Shown: positions 44,146 to 54,800 of the stretch, piece after piece
How the letters are laid out: each line of letters begins with the position of its first letter
How positions within the stretch are numbered: the first letter of the stretch is position 1
DNA from: Lachnospiraceae bacterium MD329
Lineage (GTDB): Bacteria; Bacillota; Clostridia; UBA1381
Reading direction: 5' to 3'
Length of the DNA stretch: 64,000 nt
Assembly (NCBI GenBank): GCA_010206265.1
Contig: VIQV01000001.1
Coordinates: 124,001-188,000, forward strand
Notes under the pieces: generated by a model
The model's database searches: none
Told to the model about the DNA's origin: nothing
What the model saw: the letters and a program-made list of their open reading frames with translations, nothing else
Position numbers and translations under genes: made by a program

Positions 44146-45288
44146 TTAGTCCTCCTTTTCTTCCTGCAATTGCTCCTTCTGCTCGTGTGAATGAGCGTAT
44201 GTGTTTCTAAGCAGTCCGCCTATTAAAATTAGTATAATCATTGCTATTACAACTAAAAGCGCTCTCAGAACACTGCTTTCTGCAAGGAGTACAGCTGTTA
44301 TTCCAAGCACACCGCTTATGGCATAAAGAATAAATACCGTCTGTTTCTGTGAGAATCCCATATCTACCAGCCTATGATGAAGATGTCCTCTGTCTGCTTT
44401 CATAGGGCTTTCTCCACGTAAAATTCTTCGTATCATCGCGAATGACGCGTCAAACAGCGGTAAGCCCAAAATCAGCAGCGGCACGGCAAATGAGATTACT
44501 GCATAACTCTTAAACACGCCCTGTATGGACAGCGTCGCAAGCATAAAACCGAGAAATGTCGAGCCTGTATCGCCCATAAATATTTTCGCAGGATTAAAGT
44601 TAAACGGAAGAAAACCGAAACAAGAACCCATCAGCGCAATTCCCAATATCGCTATCGGATATTCACCGACACGTATTGATATAAACACAAGTGAAACTGA
44701 CATTATCGCGCTTACTCCTGCCGCCAGTCCGTCAAGACCGTCGATAAAGTTAACGGCATTTGTAATAAATACTATCCATAAAACGGTAAGTACAACTGAA
44801 AGCCACTCAGGCAGAACCCAGTAAGGGTTATCGCTCAAAAAGTTCGGGTTTGTAAAAACATCTATTTTTATATCACCTACAAAAATCACTATTAGCGCCG
44901 CCGCAATCTGAACCACAAACTTCAGCTTTGCAGGTAAATCCTTGCAGTCGTCTATAAATCCCATTACAACTATTACCGTCAGCGCCATAAACAAACCCGT
45001 CGTCTGACGGCTTGCAAACGTATACTGTGACCAGAACTGCGAATCTCCGCTTATCTTTGAAAATATCATTATTGTTATAAGCGGAACAATAAACCCAAAC
45101 ACCATAGCCAGTCCGCCTATACGCGGTATCGGTTTTTTGTGCATACGCCTTGCATCCTTCGGCTTATCAACGGCTCCTTCGCCTATCCGAAATGCCAGTT
45201 TACGAACGTTCGGTGTTGCCACAAATGTGAATATAAATGCCGACACAAATGTGAAAATCATAAGTATTGCAAAACTTCCTGTATTCAT
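44146..45288 (-). CDS. tagO: Undecaprenyl-phosphate GlcNAc-1-phosphate transferase (TagO/WecA-like)
   Basis: 380 residues, about eleven membrane helices. Motifs of the MraY/WecA superfamily: D-D-C-K-D-L near residue 110, N-F-I-D-G-L-D-G-L-A-A-G near 180, M-G-D-T-G-S-T-F near 240 and H-L-H-H-R-L near 318. It transfers GlcNAc-1-phosphate from UDP-GlcNAc to undecaprenyl phosphate and starts wall teichoic acid or secondary wall polymer synthesis. GGAGG site. The C-terminal tail is acidic and glutamine-rich. Followed after 5 bases by the UDP-GlcNAc epimerase. Confidence 0.92.
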   Translation of the reverse strand: MNTGSFAILMIFTFVSAFIFTFVATPNVRKLAFRIGEGAVDKPKDARRMHKKPIPRIGGLAMVFGFIVPLITIMIFSKISGDSQFWSQYTFASRQTTGLFMALTVIVVMGFIDDCKDLPAKLKFVVQIAAALIVIFVGDIKIDVFTNPNFLSDNPYWVLPEWLSVVLTVLWIVFITNAVNFIDGLDGLAAGVSAIMSVSLVFISIRVGEYPIAILGIALMGSCFGFLPFNFNPAKIFMGDTGSTFLGFMLATLSIQGVFKSYAVISFAVPLLILGLPLFDASFAMIRRILRGESPMKADRGHLHHRLVDMGFSQKQTVFILYAISGVLGITAVLLAESSVLRALLVVIAMIILILIGGLLRNTYAHSHEQKEQLQEEKED

Positions 45289-45300
45289 ATTATCCTCCGT

Positions 45301-46302
45301 TTATATCACAAATCCGACTTTTTTGTATACCTTATTTAAAGTTCTCTGCGATATTCTTCCTGCGCTTTCGGCGCCTTTTTTACATATATCCAAAAGATAC
45401 TGCTTATCCGCAACAAGTCTGTCAAATTCGGCGCGTATCGGTTTCATTTTTTCAACGACTGCCTCTGCAACGTCCGCCTTAAAGTCACCGTAGCCTCTGC
45501 CTGCATAATCTTTAACAATATCGTCAATTTCACGACCTGTTACCGATGACATAATACTGAGCAGATTATTTATTCCTGCTTTTGTGTCATCTCCTTCGCG
45601 GTATTCAACAACTCCCTCGCTGTCTGTAACAGCGCTTTTTATCTTCTTTGCTATTACATTCATATCGTCCAGCATTGAAATATACGCTTTCGGGTTAGGG
45701 TCAGATTTTGACATCTTCTTAGTAGGCTCCTGTAAGCTCATAATATTTGCGCCTACCTTCGGTAGCATACCCTCCGGAATTTTAAACACGTCACCGTACA
45801 CTGCGTTAAATCTCTGAGCAATATCACGGCAGATTTCAATATGCTGCATTTGGTCTTTGCCTACGGGCACATAATCTGTCTGATACAAAAGAATATCTGC
45901 CGCCATTAAAACGGGGTATGTAAACAGTCCCGCGTTTATATTTTCAGCGTGACGCGAGGATTTATCCTTAAACTGCGTCATTCTCTGCAATTCACCCATA
46001 TATGTGTAACAGTTAAGCACCCAGGCAAGCTCCGCGTGGTTAGGGTTATGCGATTGTATGAAAAACGTGTTTTCATCAGGGTTAATTCCGCAGGCAATAT
46101 ATAAAGCCAGCAGTTCAAGCGTTCTGCGCCTTAATTCCGCAGGCGTCTGACGTACTGTAATTGTATGCATATCCATCATTGCGTAAATACAGTGATAGTC
46201 CTTCGGCAGATTTACCCATTGACGTATTGCTCCGAGATAGTTTCCGAGCGTTAAAGTTCCGGACGGCTGTATTCCGGAAAAGATAATTTTTTTATCGTCC
46301 AT
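45301..46302 (-). CDS. trpS: Tryptophanyl-tRNA synthetase
   Basis: 333 residues. Class I synthetase: S-G-I-Q-P-S-G-T-L-T-L-G-N-Y-L-G (HIGH-type region with the P-S-G-x-x-x-x-G-N motif) at about 10-25 and K-K-M-S-K-S-D near 195. It charges tRNA-Trp. No T-box leader is visible, in keeping with its internal position between the aminotransferase (21 bases upstream) and the TagO-like gene (12 bases downstream). Confidence 0.95.
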   Translation of the reverse strand: MDDKKIIFSGIQPSGTLTLGNYLGAIRQWVNLPKDYHCIYAMMDMHTITVRQTPAELRRRTLELLALYIACGINPDENTFFIQSHNPNHAELAWVLNCYTYMGELQRMTQFKDKSSRHAENINAGLFTYPVLMAADILLYQTDYVPVGKDQMQHIEICRDIAQRFNAVYGDVFKIPEGMLPKVGANIMSLQEPTKKMSKSDPNPKAYISMLDDMNVIAKKIKSAVTDSEGVVEYREGDDTKAGINNLLSIMSSVTGREIDDIVKDYAGRGYGDFKADVAEAVVEKMKPIRAEFDRLVADKQYLLDICKKGAESAGRISQRTLNKVYKKVGFVI

Positions 46303-46323
46303 TTGTTTTCATTCCTTTCAGTA

Positions 46324-47517
46324 TTACAGCATTTCCGTCAGAACTTCGCCAAGACGCTTAACGCCCTCCTCAATATTTTCAAGAGTAGCCGACGAATAAT
46401 TCAGTCTGAACATATTTGACGGAGCAAAAATATCCGTAGCAAAATTTGAACCGGGAACTATTGCAACCTTCTTTTCAAGACATCTGTCTACTATCGGCGC
46501 AATATCCGTAATTGTCAGGCACTCACACCAAAGGAATATTCCACCCTCCGGAACAACCCACTTCACTTTACCTTTCGGGAAATATTTTTCCATAGCGTCA
46601 ACCATTGTCCTGCACTTTTTGCCGTACAATTCTCTGTTCTTTTCAATATATTTATCTATATCGTATTTCTTCATAAATTCTACGCACATAAGCTGAGTCA
46701 GCATAGGCGTATGAACATCATTTACCTGCTTTAACATTTCAATCTTTTCAGCAAGCGGAGCAGGAGCTATGATATATCCCAAGCGCAGACCTGGTGATAA
46801 AATTTTTGAGAATGAGCCTGCATAAACCACTCTGCCTTCTGTATCAAGCGACTTAATTGTAGGCACGTCCTCACCTGAGAAACGCAAATCACCGTAAGGA
46901 TTATCCTCAAGAATAATAACATCATACTTTGACGCAAGTTCAAGCATTTTCTTTCTCTTTTCCAGCGGCATTGTCGTACCTGTCGGGTTCTGGAACGTAG
47001 GAATAGTGTAAATCATTTTTACTCCGTCATTATTTTTCAGAGCATTTTCAAGCTCGTCCATATTCATACCATCATCGTCAACCTTAACGCCTACAAGCTC
47101 AGATTCATACGTTCTGAAAGCGTTAAGACTTCCAATAAAGCTCGGACTTTCAACAATAATCTTGTCACCCTTGTTTATAAGCGCTTTTGTTGTAAGGTCT
47201 ATTCCCTGATTTGCGCCTGTCATAATTAAGACAGCGTCACCTTCGTGTACGGAATTAACCTTCGCCGCACGTTCACGGGCACAATCGCGCATTTTCGGAT
47301 AACCGTCGGTTGTACCGTATTGAAGGGCAAGCGTTGGACTTGTCATAAGAATTTTTCCCGCAATTTTTGAAAGTTCTTCGCTCGGAAACAATTCTGCCGC
47401 AGGATTGCCCCCTGCCAGCGATATAATTTCAGGGTCTGCCATACGCTTAAACATCTCACGAATCGCACTGCCCTTCATTGTTTTTACTCTGTCTGCCATA
47501 TATTTTGTATATTCCAT
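46324..47517 (-). CDS. PLP-dependent aminotransferase (class I/II, 2-aminoadipate type)
   Basis: 397 residues. I-S-L-A-G-G-N-P-A-A-E-L-F-P start, P-T-F-Q-N-P-T-G, I-L-E-D-N-P-Y-G-D-L, and the PLP lysine in G-S-F-S-K-I-L-S-P-G-L-R-L-G are all intact, the C-terminal R-L-N-Y-S binds the substrate carboxylate. The family (LysN/Aro8-like, the catalytic relative of MocR domains) transaminates aromatic, branched or 2-aminoadipate substrates with 2-oxoglutarate; which one is not determinable. A GGAG site lies 11 bases ahead of the ATG. It shares the strand with glnS upstream, 123 bases away, and starts the trpS-tagO-mnaA-mgtE cluster. Confidence 0.88.
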   Translation of the reverse strand: MEYTKYMADRVKTMKGSAIREMFKRMADPEIISLAGGNPAAELFPSEELSKIAGKILMTSPTLALQYGTTDGYPKMRDCARERAAKVNSVHEGDAVLIMTGANQGIDLTTKALINKGDKIIVESPSFIGSLNAFRTYESELVGVKVDDDGMNMDELENALKNNDGVKMIYTIPTFQNPTGTTMPLEKRKKMLELASKYDVIILEDNPYGDLRFSGEDVPTIKSLDTEGRVVYAGSFSKILSPGLRLGYIIAPAPLAEKIEMLKQVNDVHTPMLTQLMCVEFMKKYDIDKYIEKNRELYGKKCRTMVDAMEKYFPKGKVKWVVPEGGIFLWCECLTITDIAPIVDRCLEKKVAIVPGSNFATDIFAPSNMFRLNYSSATLENIEEGVKRLGEVLTEML

Positions 47518-47640
47518 TTACACGTATCTCCTTTTTTGTTTAATAGACAACTTTAAAAAGTTGTTCAGCCTGACATTTTTACAAATAGTGAACCGTACAC
47601 CGATACTATCCCTGTCTGTAAAATGGTAAGATTGGCAATT

Positions 47641-49317
47641 TTAATTAGTCGGCTTGTTGATTTTCTTCCAGCTGTCCTTTAATGCCACTGTCCTGTTAAA
47701 TACAGGCTTTTCAGGTGTTGAATCAGGGTCAACGCAGAAATAGCCCAGACGCAGGAACTGGAATTTATCGCCTACGCTTAAATTAGTAAGATTGCTTTCA
47801 AGCTTAGCATTTTCAAGAACCACCATTGATTCACTGTTCAGATTATCAGTAAATTCATTAACACCGCTTTCATCTGACGGATTTTCAACGTTAAACAGTC
47901 TGTCATACAAACGCACCTCCGCGTCAATTGCGTGAGCCGCACTGACAAAATGTATTGTGCCCTTAACCTTACGTCCGTCAGGCGCGTCACCGCCGCGGGT
48001 TTCGGGGTCATAGGTACAGTGAACCGCTGTAATATTGCCGTTTTCGTCCTTGTCGCAACCGGTACAGGTTACATAATAAGCGCCCTTCAAACGAACCTCA
48101 CGCCCCGGTGAAAGTCTGAAATATTTCTTCGGAGCGTCCTCCATAAAGTCGTCCTCTTCAATATACAGCTCTCTTGAAAATTCAACGGTACGCTTACCCA
48201 TCTCAGGATTTTCCGGATTAACCTCAACTTCTATTTCCTCAACCTGACCTTCGGGATAATTATCAATAATAAGCTTTACAGGTCTTAATACAGCCATTGC
48301 GCGCGGAACATTTTTATTTAAATCTTCTCTTATACATGCCTCTAAAAGCGCAAAGTCAACAACACTGTTTGCCTTTGCAACACCTATTCTTTCACAGAAA
48401 TCACGTATTGCCTCAGCAGTATAACCGCGTCGGCGCATACCGCAAAGCGTAGACATTCTCGGGTCGTCCCAGCCCGAAACAATACCGTCCTTTACAAGAC
48501 GCAGACAGCGGCGTTTACTCGTCAGAGTGTAATTCAGGTTCATTCTTGCAAACTCAATCTGTCTTGAAGGCTTATCATAACCAACCTCTTTTAATACCCA
48601 GTCATACAATGGTCTGTGGTCCTCAAATTCAAGAGAACACAATGAATGTGTAACTCCCTCAACAGTATCAGAAATGGGGTGAGCGAAATCATACATAGGA
48701 TAAACAAGCCACTTGTCGCCTGTTCTGTGATGATGTGCGCGTAAAATTCTGTAAATAATCGGGTCACGCATATTCAGATTCGGTGACGCCATATCTATTT
48801 TGGCGCGCAGTACCTTTGCGCCGTCAGGAAATTCACCGTTTGTCATTTTTTCAAATAAATCAAGGTTTTCCTCAACACTGCGTTCACGATACGGGCTATT
48901 TTTACCTGCCTCTGTAAGCGTACCTCGATATTCGCGTATCTCGTCCGCAGACAAATCATCAACATATGCCTTGCCTTTTTTTATCAGCTTTATTGCCGCC
49001 TCATAAATATCATCAAAGTAATCTGAGGCATACAGCACCTTGTCCCACTCAAAACCAAGCCACTTAATATCCTCCATTATAGCGTCAACATACTCGGTAT
49101 CCTCTTTAACAGGGTTTGTATCGTCAAGACGAAGATTACATTTACCGCCGTATTTATCCGCCATACCAAAATCAATACATATAGCCTTAGCGTGACCGAT
49201 ATGAAGGTATCCGTTAGGCTCCGGAGGGAAACGGGTCTGGACAGAAGTATATACTTTCTGCTCCAAATCCTTGTCTATTGCCTCCTCAATAAAGTTTTTG
49301 CTGATTAGTTCGTCCAT
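47641..49317 (-). CDS. glnS: Glutaminyl-tRNA synthetase
   Basis: 558 residues. [16 protein letters not shown] (HIGH motif) near 31-46, L-D-D-T-N-P-V-K, and L-T-S-K-R-R in the place of KMSKS. Anticodon-binding beta-barrels (about 340-558) complete the enzyme. It charges tRNA-Gln directly. Many Firmicutes lack this enzyme and use the amidotransferase route instead. It begins 6 bases after the end of gltX, in the same unit. Confidence 0.95.
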   Translation of the reverse strand: MDELISKNFIEEAIDKDLEQKVYTSVQTRFPPEPNGYLHIGHAKAICIDFGMADKYGGKCNLRLDDTNPVKEDTEYVDAIMEDIKWLGFEWDKVLYASDYFDDIYEAAIKLIKKGKAYVDDLSADEIREYRGTLTEAGKNSPYRERSVEENLDLFEKMTNGEFPDGAKVLRAKIDMASPNLNMRDPIIYRILRAHHHRTGDKWLVYPMYDFAHPISDTVEGVTHSLCSLEFEDHRPLYDWVLKEVGYDKPSRQIEFARMNLNYTLTSKRRCLRLVKDGIVSGWDDPRMSTLCGMRRRGYTAEAIRDFCERIGVAKANSVVDFALLEACIREDLNKNVPRAMAVLRPVKLIIDNYPEGQVEEIEVEVNPENPEMGKRTVEFSRELYIEEDDFMEDAPKKYFRLSPGREVRLKGAYYVTCTGCDKDENGNITAVHCTYDPETRGGDAPDGRKVKGTIHFVSAAHAIDAEVRLYDRLFNVENPSDESGVNEFTDNLNSESMVVLENAKLESNLTNLSVGDKFQFLRLGYFCVDPDSTPEKPVFNRTVALKDSWKKINKPTN

Positions 49318-49323
49318 ATTGTC

Positions 49324-50982
49324 CTATCTCCTTAATTCATCTATTGTTTCATTAAATCGTTTCATAACCTCTTCCCTGCCGAGAGTCTGTAAAATCTCGT
49401 AAAGGTCAGGCGTGTTACGTCTGCCTGTCACGGCTACACGTATAACACCTGCAACGTCACCAACGTGTCCTTTATAGTCATCAGGATTTTTCTTGTATTC
49501 CTTCGGCGCTTTTGCATAACCAAGTGTTACAGCCAAATCGCGCACCTGTGGGAACCAATCGTCAGCCGACGCATTTTCATCATAAATATCCATATATTTT
49601 TCTATAATTTCTATTATATCTTCATTTGACAAATTATCGGCAAAATCACGTTTTCTGTCCCACAATTCCGAATAAAAATATGAAACATAATCTTCAACAT
49701 CAGACCACTTTGCAATATCCTTACGCGGTTTTGCATTGCCTCGTTCAATCGCAAATATCGTCTTTGCATATTCCTCGTCGTCACATAACAATTTATAAAG
49801 ACGCGTATTGTTTTCCTCCGCCCAGTCGGTTACCATATCATAGACTTCCTCGGCGCTCAGTTTACTTATATAATTTTTACTTACGTCTGCCAGTTTTACA
49901 ATATCAAATAATGCGCCTGCCTTACTCATTTTTGAGAATGTAAACTTAAACTCATTAATATCGGCGTCAGGATTTGCAATACGCCAGTCTTCATAGTTTG
50001 AATTTGCCAGCGTCATTAAATACTCCCATACAGCCCCCTTAGGATAGCCTGCCTCACTGTAAAAGCTCACTGCCGCCTCAGGGTCTTTACGTTTCGAAAG
50101 CTTACGCTTACCGCCGTTTTCCTCCTTCATTATAGGTGAAATATGGACATACTTAGGCGGTTTAAATCCGCACAGATAGAAAAGCTGCAAATGTATCGGC
50201 ACCGACGATATCCACTCGTCGCCACGGATAACGTGCGTTGTACGCATAAGATGGTCGTCTACAGCGTGTGCAAAATGGTATGTAGGCGTTCCGTCTTTTT
50301 TAAGAAGTACAACGTCCAGAATATTTTCGGGCATTTCAATTTCACCCTTAATGCCGTCCTTAAACTTAATTTTACCGTCCTCTTTACCTGGTGACATAAG
50401 TCTTACAACATATTCATCACCGTTTTTAATGCGTTTTTCAGCCTCCTCAACGGTAATGTTTCTATATTTTGCAAACTCACCGTAAACGCCCGGAAGAAGT
50501 TTTTCACTCTCCTGCTTTTCGCGTATCTCGCTCAATTCCTCTTCAGACATAAAGCACGGATAAGCAAGTCCCTTTTCAACAAGCGATTTTACAAACGCCT
50601 GATAAATTTCTGTTCTCTTACTCTGCGTATACGGACCGTAAGCGCCCTTTTCCTCGGTTTCACTGAGCATACCCTCGTCAATTTCAATTCCGAAATCATC
50701 AAAACCCTTTACAATAAGGCTGACGCCGTTTTCAACCTCGCGCTTTTTATCGGTATCTTCTATTCTGAGATAAAAAATTCCGTTCGTTGACCTTGCGGCT
50801 GTCTTTTCCACAAACGCCGCAAACAAACCGCCGAAATGCAGAAATCCTGTCGGACTCGGCGCAAAACGCGTTACAACCGCGCCTTCCTCCAAATTACGTT
50901 CAGGATACAATTTTTCATAGTCTTCCGGCGTTTTTGTTATGTTTTTAAATAAAAGCTCCGCCATTTGTTTATTACTGTCCAT
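49324..50982 (-). CDS. gltX: Glutamyl-tRNA synthetase
   Basis: 552 residues. R-F-A-P-S-P-T-G-F-L-H-F-G-G (HIGH motif) at about 39-52, L-R-I-E-D-T-D-K, and K-L-S-K-R-K-D (KMSKS) near 298. The anticodon-binding helical domain follows. It charges tRNA-Glu; with GlnRS encoded next door, it may be the discriminating form. A near-consensus promoter lies just upstream. Confidence 0.95.
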   Translation of the reverse strand: MDSNKQMAELLFKNITKTPEDYEKLYPERNLEEGAVVTRFAPSPTGFLHFGGLFAAFVEKTAARSTNGIFYLRIEDTDKKREVENGVSLIVKGFDDFGIEIDEGMLSETEEKGAYGPYTQSKRTEIYQAFVKSLVEKGLAYPCFMSEEELSEIREKQESEKLLPGVYGEFAKYRNITVEEAEKRIKNGDEYVVRLMSPGKEDGKIKFKDGIKGEIEMPENILDVVLLKKDGTPTYHFAHAVDDHLMRTTHVIRGDEWISSVPIHLQLFYLCGFKPPKYVHISPIMKEENGGKRKLSKRKDPEAAVSFYSEAGYPKGAVWEYLMTLANSNYEDWRIANPDADINEFKFTFSKMSKAGALFDIVKLADVSKNYISKLSAEEVYDMVTDWAEENNTRLYKLLCDDEEYAKTIFAIERGNAKPRKDIAKWSDVEDYVSYFYSELWDRKRDFADNLSNEDIIEIIEKYMDIYDENASADDWFPQVRDLAVTLGYAKAPKEYKKNPDDYKGHVGDVAGVIRVAVTGRRNTPDLYEILQTLGREEVMKRFNETIDELRR

Positions 50983-51025
50983 CGCTTTAATTATTCCTTT
51001 CGTTTTGTACTACTATACTTATTCT

Positions 51026-51054
51026 ATTATAACTAAAATCACTGCTAATATCAA
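51026..51054 (-). promoter_or_regulatory. Promoter of the gltX-glnS unit
   Basis: On the minus strand TTGATA (51054-51049), 17 bases, TATAAT (51031-51026). Transcript start near 51019, leader about 37 bases. Confidence 0.8.
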
Positions 51055-51084
51055 GATATTTTGGGATTTTTTTTCATAATTGCG

Positions 51085-51111
51085 AAAAAAGAACGTCATA
51101 AGACGTTCTTT
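51085..51111 (-). terminator. Intrinsic terminator after the LUD gene
   Basis: Stem AAAGAACGTC/GACGTTCTTT (51088-51097 and 51102-51111), loop ATAA, with six T on the minus strand. It closes the long nusA-to-LUD series and separates it from the gltX promoter. Confidence 0.88.
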
Positions 51112-51122
51112 ATGTAATTCAA

Positions 51123-51767
51123 TTAATATCCGAGTTCCTCAGGTACAAGGACAATTGTAATACGTTTCGGGAAATAGTGACAGCCGTCAACAATGCTTGT
51201 AACATTACAAACTCTTGCCTGACAGTGACAATCAGTACACTTTATATTGTCGTCAGCGGCACAGGGAGTTTTATGCGTAATACGTCTTGCATTCATAGGC
51301 GCAATCGACTTCGCTCTCTTTATACCCTCTTCAACAGTTTCAACAATTTTATTTGCTCCTGCCACAATAATAACCTTTTTAGGTCCGAAAACAATCTGAC
51401 TTGTACGGTTTCCTGTACAATCTATATTTACAAGCTGACCGCCCATTGTTATTGCATTTGTGCTTGATACAAACACATCTGCCGTATAACCCTCTCTGTA
51501 TTTATCCAGCATAGCCTCAAAATCAGGCGCGCTGTAACGGTCAATAAACTTATATTTATCGCTCCTGATTTCGTCAAGAATACCTGTTTCATTAAGAGTT
51601 ACACTGCCGCCAACTGCGATAGTCGAGCCTTCAGGTATCATATCCATTACGATTTTTCTCGCGTCGTCCTTATCCTGCGCCATAACAACGCCGAACTCAC
51701 GGTCCTCCAGCACCTTCATAAGGTCTGCTATTCTTCGTTCATTTGCCCATCTTTTTACTGCGTCCAT
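51123..51767 (-). CDS. LUD-domain (DUF162, LutC-like) protein
   Basis: 214 residues from ATG 51767 with AGGAAGGA upstream; a longer reading from 51815 has none. G-S-T-I-A-V-G-G-S-V-T-L-N-E-T-G-I, S-S-T-N-A-I-T-M-G-G-Q-L-V-N-I-D-C-T-G-N-R and G-P-K-K-V-I-I-V-A-G-x-N-K are typical of the stand-alone LUD family, related to the lactate utilisation protein LutC. A Cys cluster near the end (C-A-A-D ... C-T-D-C-H-C ... C-N) could bind metal. Without LutA/LutB partners nearby a role in lactate oxidation is doubtful, so function is unknown. It is the last gene of the mfd unit, 47 bases after it. Confidence 0.88.
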   Translation of the reverse strand: MDAVKRWANERRIADLMKVLEDREFGVVMAQDKDDARKIVMDMIPEGSTIAVGGSVTLNETGILDEIRSDKYKFIDRYSAPDFEAMLDKYREGYTADVFVSSTNAITMGGQLVNIDCTGNRTSQIVFGPKKVIIVAGANKIVETVEEGIKRAKSIAPMNARRITHKTPCAADDNIKCTDCHCQARVCNVTSIVDGCHYFPKRITIVLVPEELGY

Positions 51768-51814
51768 TTCTAATCCTTCCTTTCGGTAATAAAATCTGTT
51801 TTCTTCATTGTACA

Positions 51815-54800
51815 CTATTTTTCCGAATTTTGCAATTCTTTTATAACTGAAATAAGATTGTTTACGGTATTAAGAATATTTTTATAATCACCCTTCATTG
51901 CATAACTTATTACAGGAGTTTCACTTGATAACAGCTTTATACGTTTCGGGAAATTCTTATCCATACCCATAATAAGATTTGCGTCAACATATTCCTCACG
52001 GAATTTCAGCTGCAGCATATCCCCGCTTTGCGATATTTCACTTATCCCCACACTCTTTGCAGGCGCTTTAAGCGCCGCCACGTCAATAATATTCTGTACA
52101 GGTTTAGGAATATCTCCGAAACGGTCAATCAGTTCGTCCTCGATTTCAAACTTATCGTCCTCTGTTTCCACTGCCGCAATTTTTTTGTATATGTCAATAC
52201 GCTGATTATGATTCTTAATATAGCTTTCAGGAAGATATGCGTCAATGTTTATATCAATTGAAACATCGCTGTCCTCCTCAACTTTAATTCCTTGAGCCTC
52301 GTCAACGCTTTCTTTAAGGAGCTTACAGTACATATCGTAACCTACAGCGTCCATATGACCGTGCTGTTCAGGTCCAAGTATATTACCTGCGCCTCGGATT
52401 TCAAGGTCACGCATAGCAATTTTAAAGCCTGAACCAAACTCCGTAAATTCCTTTACGGCGCGCAGTCTTTTCGAGGCAACCTCAGACAGAATTTTATCCT
52501 TATGATAAGTCAGATATGCATATGCCGCACGGTTTGAACGTCCTACGCGTCCGCGCAGCTGATACAACTGAGCCAATCCCATTTTATCGGCATTTTCTAT
52601 AATAATTGTATTTGCGTTTGGTATATCAAGACCTGTTTCAATTATGGTGGTGCAGACAAGTACGTCAGTCCTGCCGTTCACCATATCATACATTATGTCC
52701 TCAAGCTCGTCTTCCTTCATCTTGCCGTGACCTACAGCTACATTTATATCCGGAAAAAGCGAGCGTATCCACGCCGCCTTACTATGGATCCCCTGCACAC
52801 GGTTATACAAATAAAACACCTGACCGCCGCGCGAAAGTTCATTTCTGATGGCGTCCGCGATTACCGCAGGATTATCCTCAAGTACATATGTCTGTACGGG
52901 ATAACGGTTTTCAGGCGGCTCTGTCAGTACGCTCATATCACGCACACCTGTCATTGCCATATGCAGCGTTCTCGGTATCGGAGTTGCGGTCATTGTAAGA
53001 ACATCAACATTCTGCTTTAACTCCTTTAACCTCTCCTTATGGGCAACACCGAAACGCTGTTCCTCGTCAATTATAAGAAGTCCCAAGTCCTTAAATTCCA
53101 AATCCTTTGACAATATTCTGTGCGTACCGATTATTATATCAATCTCGCCTGTCTTTACCTGCTTTAAAATACGTTTCTGCTCCGCGGCAGTCCTGAAACG
53201 CGACAGCATTTCTACCTTTATCGGAAAGCTTTCCATACGCTTTAAAAACGTTTCATAATGCTGCATTGCAAGAATTGTCGTAGGACACAAATACGCAACC
53301 TGCTTTGAATCACCTACAGCCTTAAACGACGCCCTTAGAGCAACCTCCGTCTTACCGAAACCGACATCTCCGCAAAGCAGTCTGTCCATAGGCTTTACGC
53401 TTTCCATATCAGACTTGACCTCTTCTATTGAACGGAGCTGGTCGTCTGTTTCCTGATACTGAAATGTGTCCTCAAAATCACGCTGCCACGGCGTATCGTT
53501 GCTGTATGCAAAGCCTTTTGCCTTTTCACGCTGTGCGTAGAGCGCTACAAGCTTTTTTGCAAGCTCCGCCGTAGACTGTTTAACTCTCTGCTTTGTCTTG
53601 TTCCAGTCACTTCCGCCAAGTCGGTTAAGCTTTAGTTTCTTATCTGCGTTACCTACATATTTATACAGCAGATTTAACTGGTCAATCGGTATATACAGCG
53701 AATCTGTTCCGTGATACTGGATTTTAAGATAATCCTTAGTAACACCGTTTACAGACATTTTCTGCGTTCCCATATACTGACCTATACCGTGTGTCTGATG
53801 TACAACATAATCGCCTACACTTATGTCAGTATAATTTTTTATTCTGTTTGCATTTTCAATTTTACGCTTATTTCTGCTCTTTTTTGTTTCAAAAATTTCA
53901 CGGTCACTGACAAGAACAAAGCCCATTTCAGGATATTCAAAGCCCTTATTCAATTCGCCGCGTATTATAACCGTTTCGCCTTTATTGAACTTAATCCCGT
54001 CGTCGCGCGCGTCAGCAAAAATAAACCTTGCCCGTATACCTTTATCCACAAGAGTTCCCGCAAGATTTTCACCGCGCCCACGTGACGCGCACAAAATTAC
54101 CACGGTATAATTCTTATTCTGCCAGTTCCTTAAATCCTCGTACAGATATTCAATCTTACCGTGAAATGACACCGTTGTTTTTGTTGTAAATGTTTCAAGG
54201 TGCTTGTATTTAAAATCTGTGCTTGAATGTGAAAGTACATCAAGAGCAATAAGCCTTTTTGACGAAAATCCCGTTACCGCCTCTGAATATGAACGGTAAA
54301 AATTGTCCTTGTACGCACCAAGTATACGCTTTTCTTTAAGCTCAGCTATCTGCTCATTTTTTTCCCATTCAAACGTTTTACCTCTCTCACAAATTCTTTT
54401 CGGGTCGACTACAAATACTAAATCATCTTTTGAAAAATAGTCAAGTATTGAAGGGATTTTTTCATAAATCAATGATACATATTTATCAACCGACGGAAAA
54501 TACCGCTGTTCCTTAAAGCTTTCTATATCCGAATTTGATGTTTCGATAAATACGCTTTCATCACTCTTTTTACGCTTTGCACTACGTATGCGTTTTTCTA
54601 TTTCCGCTATTATTTCATCACGCTTTTCGTCAGTTATAACCGCCTCGCGTACAGGAGCAATGCGCGCCGACTCTACCTTATCCAGAGAACGCTGAGTGTA
54701 ACTGTCAAACTCGCGTATTGAGTCGGTTTCATCATCGAAAAATTCTATTCGGTAAGGATTCGGGCTGTCAGGCGGAAATACGTCAAGTATTCCTCCGCGC

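Noticed and set aside
45289-46323. T-box leader for trpS
   Set aside because: trpS lies 21 bases from the upstream gene, with no room for a T-box and no terminator-antiterminator pair.
47547-47564. Hairpin ACAACTTT-AA-AAAGTTGT in the leader of the aminotransferase
   Set aside because: AT-rich 8-bp stem without a T run or known motif; may be chance. Not called a terminator for glnS.
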